Shown here in pieces: positions 54,459 to 64,000 of a stretch of DNA of 64,000 nt (its first letter is position 1; every line of letters starts with the position of its first letter). Made by a program: the position numbers and the translations under genes. Origin of the DNA: Selaginella moellendorffii (taxonomy: Eukaryota > Streptophyta > Lycopodiopsida > Selaginellales > Selaginellaceae); NCBI RefSeq assembly GCF_000143415.4, contig NW_003314271.1, positions 2,462,082-2,526,081 of the forward strand, read 5' to 3'. The notes under the pieces are model-generated. The model was not told the DNA's origin. It saw only the letters and a program-made list of their open reading frames with translations, and ran no database searches.

Positions 54459-56402
54459 ATGGTGGTTCCCGTGGGCCTCCGGAGAGAAGGCAGTGATAAT
54501 AATGATCACGGCGGCCTTTTCCCTGGATCTCTGGGGAGTGTCCTGCACCACCTGGAGCACAGCCAGGCCGCTACCACGACGGAGAAAATGGCTTCCAGAT
54601 CCCAGCAGCAACTGCCTTTCAGTAAAAATCATCCCGCCGCCGACCATTTCCTTCGACACCAGCATCTCCCGCTGAGCTCCTGGAGCTTCTCTCCGTCGCT
54701 GCTGGACAAATCCAGGGAACTCGAACAGCACCAGCACCAGCACCAGCACCAGCACCAGCAGCAAGAGCTCCACCTTGTCAGCAGCGGCACGAGCATGACC
54801 GCCACAGGCTGGAGTCGCAAAGGCTGCTTTTTCCAGCTCCAACCACAGCAGCAGCAGCAGCAAAACTCCTCGATGCTCTTGTTTTCTCCATCGCCACCGC
54901 AGCAGCAGGAACAGCAGCAGGCCTTTTCACTCCACCCGAAATCCACCGATCACGTCCGGAGAGGAGGAGGATCGTCGAAGAAAGCTCGCAGCAGCACCGT
55001 TGAAACACCAGCAGCGGAGCCTCCAAGAGCCGCCGCAAAGGAACCGCCACTCTCAAGTTCATGCCGACGAGACGACTCCTCCTCGTCCCTGTCCTCTTCA
55101 ATTCACCGGGGTGGCAAGATGACGAGCCTGGGAGCTAGTCCCAAATGCAACGTCTGCTCGCACAAGCCCAACGAAGCCCGAGTCATCACCTTCTGCGGCC
55201 ACCTCCTGTGCTGGCCCTGTCTCTGCTGCTGGCTCCACAACAAGTCCCCGGACAAGGAATGTCCCGTCTGCAACCGGCCCCTCACCAAGAACCACATCAC
55301 TCCCTTGCACGGCCGGCAAAACAGTCTCACCGTCGCCCGCTTGCAAGGGATGCTTCGACCCGAGAAAACGACGTCGACGCCTCGGGTCCATTCCAGAGGA
55401 GGCGATGGTGCTTGGAGCAGGCGCCATCAATCCAGAATTTCCACCGCCACCACTGCTGCCGCTTCCGCTGCTTCGGCCACCTCAAAATCAGCACCAGCGG
55501 GGCCGCGGAGCATTGTTTTCGATGCCACTCCGAAAGTAAACACGTCCAAGGCTGAGGATGATAGTAGCAGCAGCATCATGCGGATCCTCACCGGCCACAG
55601 CTCGTCCAATTTTTTCACCCCGGCACTAACACCACCACCAGCAACCGTGGCAGCAGCAGCAGCGGCCGCGGAGGTTAATAACTGGAGTCGCCCCGCGGAA
55701 AAATCATGTTTTGATCGCGATCCACCAGCGGTACCGGCATTGAGCAGCAGCGAAGCGATGGAGCTCGCATCGTCGTTGTCACCGACCGTGGTTGACGAGC
55801 CGTCGTCGTCCCCGACCGTGATTGAAGAGCAGCAGTATCAGCATGGCAACACTGGCTTGTTGTGCGGTGCCATAAGCACGGCCTCGACGGTGGTGACCAC
55901 GGATGCTTGCAGAGATGATGCTAGGCTCGCGCCGATCAAAGTCTCGTCTCCTCCGGCAGCTTACGAAGGATCATTTGCCGAAGTTGCAGGCTACGAAGAG
56001 ATAAGAGAGCTCGGGGTCTTGTTGTCGCTCGAGTGGGAGGGAGCCATGAGCGCGATCGAAAACGCCTGGTGGGATGCTGTCTCAGACGTTCTCAACGCCG
56101 GTGGTAACACTGCCGATGCGATGGGAGTCGTTGAGCGGCTGTCCAGAGAGAAGGAGACCATCATCCACGAGCTGGCGTCGGAGCCACTCAAAGGATCGAA
56201 CTGGCTGGCGTCGAGGTTGGAGTATTTCACGATGATAGCCAGCGAGGAGATTGATAAGAGGACGCCGGTGCCGCAAGAGTTCATTCCAATGGAGATCGAG
56301 AACTGGTTCTTAGATTCGCCTGATGATGGCCAGACTTTGTTCCCAGAGTTCGTAGAGCAAGAGCAAGCCGAAGTAGCCGATGGCGAGTACCAGAGGAAGT
56401 GA
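54459..56402 (+). CDS. RING-finger E3 ubiquitin ligase, RMA-like
   Basis: An intronless frame of 647 residues. The N-terminal third is rich in Gln, His and Ser runs (CAG/CAC repeats). A C3HC4 RING lies at about 230-272: CNVCSHKPNEARVITFCGHL, LCWPCLCCWLH and KECPVC. The CGHLLCWPCL...WLH...ECPVC wording matches RMA-type RING domains, which act in endoplasmic-reticulum protein ubiquitination. Canonical RMA proteins are about 250 residues with a C-terminal membrane anchor. This one is much longer and has no clear terminal hydrophobic segment, so it may be a soluble relative. The C-terminal 150 residues hold a helical block (about 500-610) of unknown role. Confidence 0.85.
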   Translation: MVVPVGLRREGSDNNDHGGLFPGSLGSVLHHLEHSQAATTTEKMASRSQQQLPFSKNHPAADHFLRHQHLPLSSWSFSPSLLDKSRELEQHQHQHQHQHQQQELHLVSSGTSMTATGWSRKGCFFQLQPQQQQQQNSSMLLFSPSPPQQQEQQQAFSLHPKSTDHVRRGGGSSKKARSSTVETPAAEPPRAAAKEPPLSSSCRRDDSSSSLSSSIHRGGKMTSLGASPKCNVCSHKPNEARVITFCGHLLCWPCLCCWLHNKSPDKECPVCNRPLTKNHITPLHGRQNSLTVARLQGMLRPEKTTSTPRVHSRGGDGAWSRRHQSRISTATTAAASAASATSKSAPAGPRSIVFDATPKVNTSKAEDDSSSSIMRILTGHSSSNFFTPALTPPPATVAAAAAAAEVNNWSRPAEKSCFDRDPPAVPALSSSEAMELASSLSPTVVDEPSSSPTVIEEQQYQHGNTGLLCGAISTASTVVTTDACRDDARLAPIKVSSPPAAYEGSFAEVAGYEEIRELGVLLSLEWEGAMSAIENAWWDAVSDVLNAGGNTADAMGVVERLSREKETIIHELASEPLKGSNWLASRLEYFTMIASEEIDKRTPVPQEFIPMEIENWFLDSPDDGQTLFPEFVEQEQAEVADGEYQRK

Positions 56403-57541
56403 AGAGACGGTCGCGAATTGCTCTGGCTATACCAGCAGCACCACAGCACCACAGCACCACAGCACCCCGGTTTGCGAGAATTTTTTCGTTTTTTTTGGTT
56501 GTTGTTACTGCTGCAACGAAAACCATGATTTTTTGAGCCCACTCTTAATGTTGCATGTTTGTGTCCCATGGTAGCTTTGACTTCGACCTCCTTCCCTCCC
56601 ACTTCTAATCCTCCCCCGCTTGAAATGGGAAAAGTTAGCGACCGAGCCATCCGCTCGTGGTTTTGTTCGTAAACAAGCAGCTGCAGCCTCCAGGAACAAT
56701 TCTCTTCTTGTCGTCTTCCATCATGGCTTTCTCCTGCAAATGGAAATTCCAAAGTAGTTAGCGAAAAGCTCTCATCAAGGAACGAACACACAAAAGCCAA
56801 GCAGCCACCAGAGAAAGAAATAGCATGCCATCTCTCTCGCTCTCTCTCGGGTCCACCTTCAAGGCACACCCAGAGAGCTCTTATAATTCACACGCATGCG
56901 TCGCAGGAATACAAACAACGCATACTCTTTCTCTCCTCTCGCCTTGCCTGCCAGTAAATCAGGCCTGAAAAAGAAAGCTGTGAAAGGAAATGTACTTACG
57001 AGCCTGTTTGCTTGTCATTCCAACGCTCTCTTTTCTTAGATCTGTTCTTGCTCGCTGACGTGCGTCCTGCCGCCGTCTTGAGCTCCAACGCCTGGGATCC
57101 ACGCGTAGCTCATCCAACGGGGCGTCCGGTGGTGCCTCCAGGATCTTGCTCGAAGTTTGGGCCACTTCCCTGTCAACTGTTTCCTGCTCCTGCTACTTAA
57201 CTATACTGCCAGTACAATCCCCCTGTTCACCTCCTCGTTCCCCGCTGTGCTCTACGCTACTCGTGCCAACAGGATACTATACGCCGGCTATTATAACACA
57301 GCTTCCAAAGGTGACACCATGTGTAGACAATGGTGACACCATATGAGAGCCTGCAATAGCGAAACAAACTTAAAATTACACAAAAGACAAGTTACGAACC
57401 TCTTTCAGCACCTATTTGAAGAAAACAAAAACAAAACTTAACGCTTTCTTACGTTGCTCTGTCCCTGAACACCGCACGAATCGAATGTTTTCTCATATCC
57501 GATTCGGTGGCAGCAAAAATTAAAAATGGTTCCAAGCAGCT
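56403..57541. other. Intergenic region, possible small minus-strand exon
   Basis: A minus-strand frame from 57,165 (MAQTSSKILEAPPDAPLDEL) ends at a possible donor at about 57,000. It could join sequence at about 56,730 that overlaps the 3' end of the RING gene in antisense. The product matches nothing I recognise, so it is not called as a gene. Confidence 0.3.
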
Positions 57542-59821
57542 TCAGTGAACTGCTGCTTGAACAAGCGTCTGTAGCATTCCTTGAAAGGATTGCAGTGACT
57601 CCTGCAACCTCACTTCTTCCTCCACCGCGTATTTCAGCTTCGTAACCTGTAACTCATACCAAAGGTTGATGGTAACGCGCTTGACAAAAAACTAGGAAGT
57701 ACGGTCATACCTGTTGTTTCAGCGATTGAGAAGCTGCAAAGCTTGTGGCGCATGTATCGAATACGCTATGGGCAGCGGGAACTAAAAGCCGTGAATACTT
57801 TGGCGACGCAACATGCCTGTCACGAGACAGTGAATTGTCAATGCTATGGTAACCATGGCAACTTACTTTGTCAGGAACGCCAAAAGAATTTCCAGTTCTC
57901 CTACTTCCAAATTCGAAAATGCTTGCACTAATCCCTTGCGAGCTACTAGTTCTTCAATTACAGCAACCACCACCTACACGGAGTATAAAATAAAACAAAC
58001 TGCAGAGAATGAGAGGCACGTACCGTTGGATCCTTTGTATTCAAAGCCGCGAGCAGAGCGTCCTTGTATCGAAATTTGAGTAATAGCCAGTCGTGTTCTT
58101 GGCGCAAAGCTCTTTTTGTGCTACCAAGAACATAATCGTCATCCTGAGAATAAAAACAGAAACAATGGTCAATAGTGGCAATACAGGGAAGACTTATTGA
58201 ACATACAGATGCTTTTTCGGTAGCCCCACGTAGAAAATATCTGAAGTTGCTAGGCCGCAACACTTCCTTCTGTTCTTGTCCGCTGACTTCAAGAGCCTGA
58301 GTGGCTCTCTCTTCGCTGATTACGCTCTTCCTTTGACGCACGGAAAGCAAACCTGATGCTGTTCCAACGGCCAGCGAGGTACACGATGGGGAAACATCCA
58401 TTGCCAATATCGGGCCTGGATATTTTGCAGCATGAACCACCTACGGAAATTTATGATTCGTAAGTACCAAAGGAACAGAAAAAAATACCTTGAAATCTTC
58501 GATATCAAAAACCTTCAGCAGCCCATCCAACGATGCCGTGAGAAGTCTGGATTCCGACTCGCTAGGCGTCGTTAGCTTCAGCTTCTTCACAGTTTTCTGA
58601 TGATTCCCGAGGACCGTCAAAACCTTTCCAGCCACCACGTCCCAAATCTTCACCATGTTTCCACCTATTTGGAAATCATATAAGCACCTTGGAGAGAGGA
58701 AAAACACAACAGTTATAAACTTGCTTACCGGCAGTTGCGAGAAGACTTCCAGAAGGAAAAAAGAGAACATCTTCCAAGGGCTTATCATGCTGAAAAAGCA
58801 AAGTACTGTCAGAAAAAATTCAAAAACTAAAATGAAAAAAATCACGCAGAACCTGCAGCAGCGATACGGATTTTGCAGTCCGAGTGTCCCACATTCGCAC
58901 AGTGTGGTCGTAGGACCCAGTGACCCTACAAAAAAGCTTAGGCTCAAGCACACACACTTTCGAGTATTACCATATCCCAGGACTCGCTGGGTTGTATGAA
59001 CCGCAACGAACGTAATCCGTGTGCTCCTGGAATTTCACCACTGCTTCCTAGCAAAGCGAGTTCGTTTTAGATTAGAGAGCTTAAAAAAAACCAAGAAAAG
59101 TAGCAACCTCACTAGCAACATCCCACCACCGGACCGAATTATCATCACTTCCAGATAACACGTGAAGCTTGTCTGATTCCGAGTAGCGAACCCAACGCAC
59201 AGCTCTACAGAGAAAAGAGAAAACGCGTAACCATCAAGTATGAAAACTCAACACAACAATGTACCTGGAGTGACCTTTCAATTGCCGGAGCGTTATCCGA
59301 CTATTGGCATCGAAGATCTAGAGCATGCATGAAACACAAGTTAAAAACGAAAGAAAAACTGTGGACACAGAAAAAAAACCACCTGAATCAACCCGGTTTC
59401 GCCACCAGCCATGATCAACTGTCCATCGGGACGAAAGCTTCCAGAGTACGCCTGGCAAAGAGAAGCAAAAACTTCACAACAAGAAACACAGAAGAAAAGA
59501 GAGAGAGAGATACCAAATCGGTGAATCTCGATATCGTTTTCTTCACTTGACACGAAGCTCCATCGTAAACCACAACCTACACAACGGCATTCTCATCGCA
59601 AATGCACAAGAAATGCGGCAGAAGCTTACCCTGGTGGACGCTGTGACCACAAAATCGTGAGGAAAAACCGGACAGAAATCCACGCAGGTAACCGCGAATT
59701 TCTGCTCGTCGACGATCCTGCGCTTGAATCGCCTCCAGAACTTCGAATCGGCAGTGAGGGGATTGCGCGATTTCGGCAGCTGCTTCTTCCCGACGGGAAC
59801 GTAGCTCGATGCCGCCTCCAT
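57542..59821 (-). CDS. UTP15: UTP15-like WD40 protein of the small-subunit processome
   Basis: A gene of about a dozen exons read on the minus strand from ATG 59,821 to TGA 57,542. The start MEAASSYVPVGKKQLPKSRN with FWRRFKRR is typical of UTP15. WD40 repeats follow: FAVTCVDFCPVFPHDFVVTA, YSGSFRPDGQLIMAGGETGL, LHVLSGSDDNSVRWWDV, VTGSYDHTVRMWDT, GNMVKIWDVVAGKVLTVLG and LLTASLDGLLKVFDIEDFK. A C-terminal helical UTP15_C domain follows (DYVLGSTKRALRQEHDWLL to LQTLVQAAVH). UTP15 belongs to the t-UTP/UTP-A complex that loads on nascent pre-rRNA in the nucleolus. Introns are 50-110 nt; not every junction was resolved to the base. Confidence 0.88.
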
Positions 59822-59889
59822 TGATCGAAAGAAAGAAGAAACAAGAGCCCTAAAACCCTACATATTTTAGGGTTCTTATTTTGCAGGGC
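59822..59889. promoter_or_regulatory. 68-bp bidirectional promoter with mirrored teloboxes
   Basis: Between the divergent start codons, AACCCTA (59,854-59,860) and TAGGGTT (59,868-59,874) form an inverted pair around a short AT spacer. Teloboxes are common in promoters of plant ribosome-biogenesis and translation genes. A TTTTGCAG at 59,879-59,886 just before the plus-strand ATG could be a splice acceptor of a leader intron. Confidence 0.75.
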
Positions 59890-60889
59890 ATGGCGACCGC
59901 GGCACCGGCTCCTCCAGCGCCTGGGCCACAAGCGCAAGCGCAGCAGCCTCCTCCTTCCGAGGTTCCGCCAAACCAGACGATCTACATCAACAATCTCAAC
60001 GAGAAGATCAAGAAGGACGGTGAGTCGAAAGAGCGATGTTTTCGCGATAGATTATCATAGCCTTTTCTTTCCTGCTGCCAGAGCTTGTGAAATCGCTGCG
60101 AGCGGTGTTCTCGCAGTTTGGAAACATTCTCGACATCGTCGCGTGTAAGTCACTGAAGCTCAAAGGCCAGGCGTGGGTCGTGTTTGAGGATGTTACCGCT
60201 GCTACCAATGCGCTGCGCCAAATGCAAGAGTTTCCATTCTATGACAAGGCTCTCGTAAGTCACACAGTTCCATTCTATGACCAGACTCACACAGTTCATG
60301 TTCTTCCTTTCTTTTTTTCTTCTTTTTTTTTTCCAGAGGATTCAATATGCGAAAACAAAGTCCGACGCTGTGGCTAAACTCGATGGCACATTTATTCCCA
60401 AGGAGAAGAGAAAGAAGATAGACGAGAAAGGTAGACAAGAAACTTTTCTCTTGCTTTTGCCTTGACTCTTTCTTTCTTTCTTTCTTTTTTTCACCCTGGT
60501 GTAGCTGAGAAGAGAAAACGGGAGCACCACGAATCCCACTCCTATCACGTAAGCTTCTTTCAATCCGATCTCTTCCAATTCTCCCAGCTGTCAATCTTTG
60601 GATCACTTTTTTGCCTTCGCAGTATCCAATGCGAACTTCCGTCCCCGAGATCGCGCTTCCAAACAACATCCTCTTTGTACAAAAGCTCCCTCACGACACG
60701 TCGAGCGCGCAGCTCCAGATGCTCTTCTCCTCCATCCCGGGCTTCAAAGAGGTTCGAATGGTAGACGCCAAGCCCGGCATCGCCTTCGTGGAGTACGCGG
60801 AGGTGGATCAGGCAAGCGTTGCCAAGAGCACCTTTCACGCCTTTCGTGTCAACGAGTCGCCAATGCACATCACGTACGCCAAGAGGTGA
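59890..60889 (+). CDS. U2B''/U1A-type spliceosomal RRM protein
   Basis: Five exons (59890-60019, 60082-60254, 60337-60430, 60505-60548 and 60623-60889) give 235 residues. The N-terminal RRM (about 30-110) has [20 protein letters not shown] as RNP2 region and [11 protein letters not shown] as RNP1. A basic linker ([19 protein letters not shown]) leads to a second RRM (about 160-235) with [14 protein letters not shown] and GIAFVEYAE. The short Pro/Gln-rich N-terminal extension is a plant feature. Such proteins bind U1 or U2 snRNA stem-loops in the nucleus. U2B'' is favoured by length, but U1A cannot be excluded without an alignment. Confidence 0.93.
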
Positions 60890-62270
60890 CCATCAACATC
60901 ACAAGCAAAGAAAACAAGCAAAGCAAAGGTTTCTTGTAAGATCACGTCCGAGATTTTTCACTGAACCATAGATCATAGCTTCTCTTTTGTATCATTGCCT
61001 TGAAATGTTAATCATTCGAATATGAGTTAGCACCATTGAAAGTGTTTGACCGTTGAATGTTTTTTACCGGGGCCTTTTGCTTTTGACCGGGGGGGGGGGG
61101 GTACGTGGGAGAGATGTGGCTATGGGCAGTGGCTGTACAAAGATTTTCTTCCCAAATGCCCTATAGACCAGAGAAAATGAGCTTTTGATGCTCCCAAATC
61201 TCTTTCCCAAAAGCAACACTTGTGGCTATCCCGGGCGAAAAGGACGATGCGCTTTATGTAAAGGTTGTGCGCTACCTGTTACACTTTTCTCGCGATTTCG
61301 CCCACGCACGCATCATGGAATCAAAACCTTCCACAAACACTATAATTGACAACCATACTATAGCATTAGTTTAAACAACCATGACGAGAAAAAGTTTATA
61401 TTATCTCTTTCTTTCTATTAGCTGTGATTGCCAAGGGGGTGCTTTTTCCCCTCTAGCATACCGATACTTAGAGGGCCAAATATCTATCTACCTGGTGCGC
61501 ACTTTTTAACGGGTGGGTGGAAATGAACCGTCCAAAGTAAATCTTTTACTCTAACGGCGACATGTCCACGTGCCAAGTGGACCAGCTTTTGCTGCTTACG
61601 TGCATTATGGGGGGCGAGCCCACAGCCGCCACGTGGCGGCCTGCCCGCCACAAGAGCCCGCCAAAAATCCCCAAAAGCCTGGCACGCCCACCTATTGCTC
61701 TATAGATAAAAGAAAGAGAAGAAAAGGGACAGTGCCTTTTTCTTGCGTTTGAAAGCGGCTGGAATATTCTCGGCCCCTGTCGGGATATTCGTGCGCTGTG
61801 GAATATTTCCCCGCGCGGGTAGTGGGGTCGAGTGAGTGGAGAAACAAAATGTAAAGAGGGGGAGGACGGCGCCATAGCCACAAGCTGGGCTTGTGGACCT
61901 CCTTCCGCAAGCCCACGTGCTCCATTGGTCCCCCAAAATGGAGCCCACCAATGGCTGGGTGCCACCTGGGCACGATGAAAAACTCGCCGCGTTGCCCTAA
62001 TCTCCCACGTCCCGTGTTCGACCCCGCGACCCTTTTCTTTCGTCTAGCTCGAGTTGTAAGAGCTATGGCTTGTCGGCCACACCGGGAGCTTGGATGAGCT
62101 TACTGCGGATGATTTTGGTTGCTCGGATGGGTGTCTCGCGATCTTCTCTTTGTTTTCTTGCTTCGCATTCTCTCTGGGTAAGATCGTTTGTGTGAATTCC
62201 GTGTGCTGTCTGAAATGGTGCCGGGCTATGCAGATTCTGGGACTCGGCAGCGCGGATTCGTGACGTCTTG
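60890..62270. other. Intergenic region between the RRM and Dof genes
   Basis: 1.4 kb with no recognisable gene; it holds a poly-G run at about 61,089-61,101. The Dof leader probably occupies its right part, with a possible 5' UTR intron before 62,271. Confidence 0.55.
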
Positions 62271-63762
62271 ATGACGAGGAGATGGACGATGGAGTGTGAG
62301 CAGCCCTTGATCAGCAACAACAGCACGACGGATCCGGCGATCAAACTGTTTGGCAAGACGATCCCCCTACTGTCGGACAAGCCCGCCAAGAATCACCCGC
62401 AATTCCACCAGCAGCAGCAGCAGGTGGGTGTCGCGAATTTGCGGTTGCGATGGAAAATCACTTGGGCATTGCCTCGGGAATTCGTTTCTTGTTGATCTTA
62501 GGAGGTCGTGGACGAGTCGAGGGACGAGGAAGCGATCACCGAGGACGATCACTCTCCTCCGGCCGAGCAGGAGGAGGTGATCGAGGTGGTCGATCACCAG
62601 GAGGAGGATTACTGCGACATTGATGAAGGGCCAGTGGATCAAAGCCCCGCCGCCGCCGCCGCCACCGCCACCACTACGTCCACCGATCTACAACAAGCGC
62701 TAGATCGCAAGGATGGGGGCAGTGGCGGCGATAATGGCGGCGATCAGCAGCAGCAAAAGCCCAAGAAGCCCGACAAGCCTGTCGCCTGCCCCCGCTGCGA
62801 CAGCATGGACACCAAATTCTGCTACTACAACAACTATAACATAAACCAGCCGCGCCACTTCTGCAAGAACTGCCAGCGCTACTGGACATCCGGCGGTACG
62901 CTGCGCAACGTGCCCGTGGGTGCCGGGCGGCGCAAGAACAAGCACCACCACCACCATCATCACCACCACCACCATACCGCCGGCGGCGCCGGCGCCGCCG
63001 CTACACCTGCCGCCGCGGTACCGCCCGGTAGCCAGTGGCACCAGCACCACGCCGCCGCGGCGCACGCGGCGGCGCTCAACTACGGGCAGCAGCACGCGCT
63101 CAAGATCATACCGCCGCTGCAGATCCTCCAGCAGCAGCACGACGAGGGGAGTATCGTCACCAGCGCCGGCGGCGTGCCGCCGAGTAGCGTCACGACACCG
63201 AAGAGCGCAGGCGGTAAGAATGCCGGGGAGATGAATTGCTATGCTTTCCAGTTTGGATCGCCGCGGCACCAGCAGCAGCAGCAGCAGCAAACGAAGCGGT
63301 GCCCGAGCCAGAGCAGCAACTCCGAGGTCACTGTTTGCGGGGGTTCGTTCTCCTCGCCATCGCCAAGTAGCAACAATAGCAACAAGAAGAAGAGTATCAC
63401 CACTACCACTACCACCACCACCACCACCACTGGTACCGCCAGCGGTACCACCACCGACAACGCCGCCAACAACTCGGGAGTTTGCGGGATGGACAAATGC
63501 CCCGAGGAGGCAAATGCCGCGGCGGCGGCGGCGACGGCTGCTGCCGCGGCTGCCGCGGCGGCATGGGTCCTCCCAATGGGTTTTCTGGGTGGTAAGAACG
63601 GGCAGCACGCGATGCCTTACCACCAGGCCGGCGGTGCGTGCGGTATACCGTGCTGGCCTTCGCCGGTACCGCCGGTGCTGGCGGCGGCGGCCGCGGGGCA
63701 GTGGAGCATGCAGTGGGCGGCGATGGCGGCGGTGGCGGCGGCGGCGAATGCCAGCGCCAACA

Positions 63763-63793
<31 letters not shown>

Positions 63794-64000
63794 GGCCATG
63801 GGCGGCACGAAGCGCCCCGTGGAAAAATCCGACGGTGGGTGTTTGTGGGTGCCGAAGACGCTCCGGATCGACGATCCGGGCGACGCGGCGAGGAGCTCCA
63901 TCTGGGCGGCGCTGGGCGTGGATCGAAAGCACACTGTTTTCCAGCACTCCTCAGGTACCAAAGTTTTGCTCCGCAACTTATCATGTCCATTTTTCTTGAA
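62271..64000 (+). CDS. Cycling Dof factor-like transcription factor (partial, 3' end outside)
   Basis: Exon 1 (62271-62423) and exon 2 (62502 onward) join in phase 0. Exon 1 contains the motif [10 protein letters not shown] near residue 25. The Dof zinc finger (about 147-199) reads [37 protein letters not shown] and [15 protein letters not shown], with the four zinc-binding Cys. Downstream is a long low-complexity region of His, Ala, Gln and Thr runs. Then [20 protein letters not shown] and IWAALG mark the C-terminal motif of the CDF group, which controls photoperiodic and nitrogen or stress responses and is bound by FKF1/GIGANTEA-type regulators in Arabidopsis. A donor CAG-GTACC at about 63,953 suggests another exon beyond the window. 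Confidence 0.92.

Noticed and set aside
55991-56869. 292-codon frame antisense to the RING gene
   Set aside because: It mirrors coding sequence of the RING gene and shows no family motif.
62700-63947. 415-codon frame antisense to the Dof gene
   Set aside because: It is a shadow of GC-rich homopolymer-coding sequence; the plus strand has a clear Dof finger and CDF motif.

Overview
This window is nuclear DNA of a land plant. The short introns (most 40-110 bp), plant-only families (IQD, cycling Dof, PPR-SMR), TTTAGGG-type telomere repeats and a Ty3/gypsy chromovirus suggest a compact early-diverging vascular plant genome such as Selaginella. The species name is inference; no database was searched.

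Positions 1 to about 35,200 are a nest of mobile DNA. An old Ty3/gypsy chromovirus (about 2,703-30,504) carries gag, protease, RT/RNase H, integrase and a chromodomain, all broken by nonsense codons. Two later elements sit inside its pol region. The first is a 7.6-kb reverse-oriented LTR element with no recognisable genes (5,709-13,317). It has near-identical 1.76-kb LTRs loaded with minisatellite, and a 5-bp target duplication (ATTTT). The second is a 12.4-kb DNA transposon (14,124-26,544) inserted in the RT with 24-bp terminal inverted repeats and a 4-bp target duplication (TATG). It carries two divergent genes. One encodes a DDE-type transposase-like protein of about 1,022 codons. The other is a ten-exon gene of about 1,571 codons whose C-terminus is an FCP1/NIF-type HAD phosphatase domain. 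At least 19 copies or remnants of a 22-bp palindrome are scattered through this element. Several of them make up most of one of the gene's very short introns. This element is the best candidate here for an undescribed system. A block at about 2,908-3,495 looks like a mis-called duplicate sequencing read. A decayed PPR gene lies at about 33,240-34,800.

From 35,656 onward the window is ordinary, dense plant genes. In order these are: an IQ67-domain (IQD) protein; a glutaredoxin and a mercaptopyruvate sulfurtransferase head to head; a cytochrome P450; a small acidic protein and a zeta-toxin-fold P-loop protein, again head to head; a PPR-SMR protein; the histone chaperone ASF1; a sulfate transporter; an RMA-like RING protein; the rRNA-processing WD40 protein UTP15 head to head with the U2B''/U1A-type spliceosomal RRM protein; and a cycling Dof factor cut by the window edge. 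Housekeeping growth genes carry telobox and E2F motifs in their promoters. The neighbours do not form one pathway. The closest functional pairings are glutaredoxin/sulfurtransferase (thiol chemistry) and UTP15/U2B'' (RNA processing).
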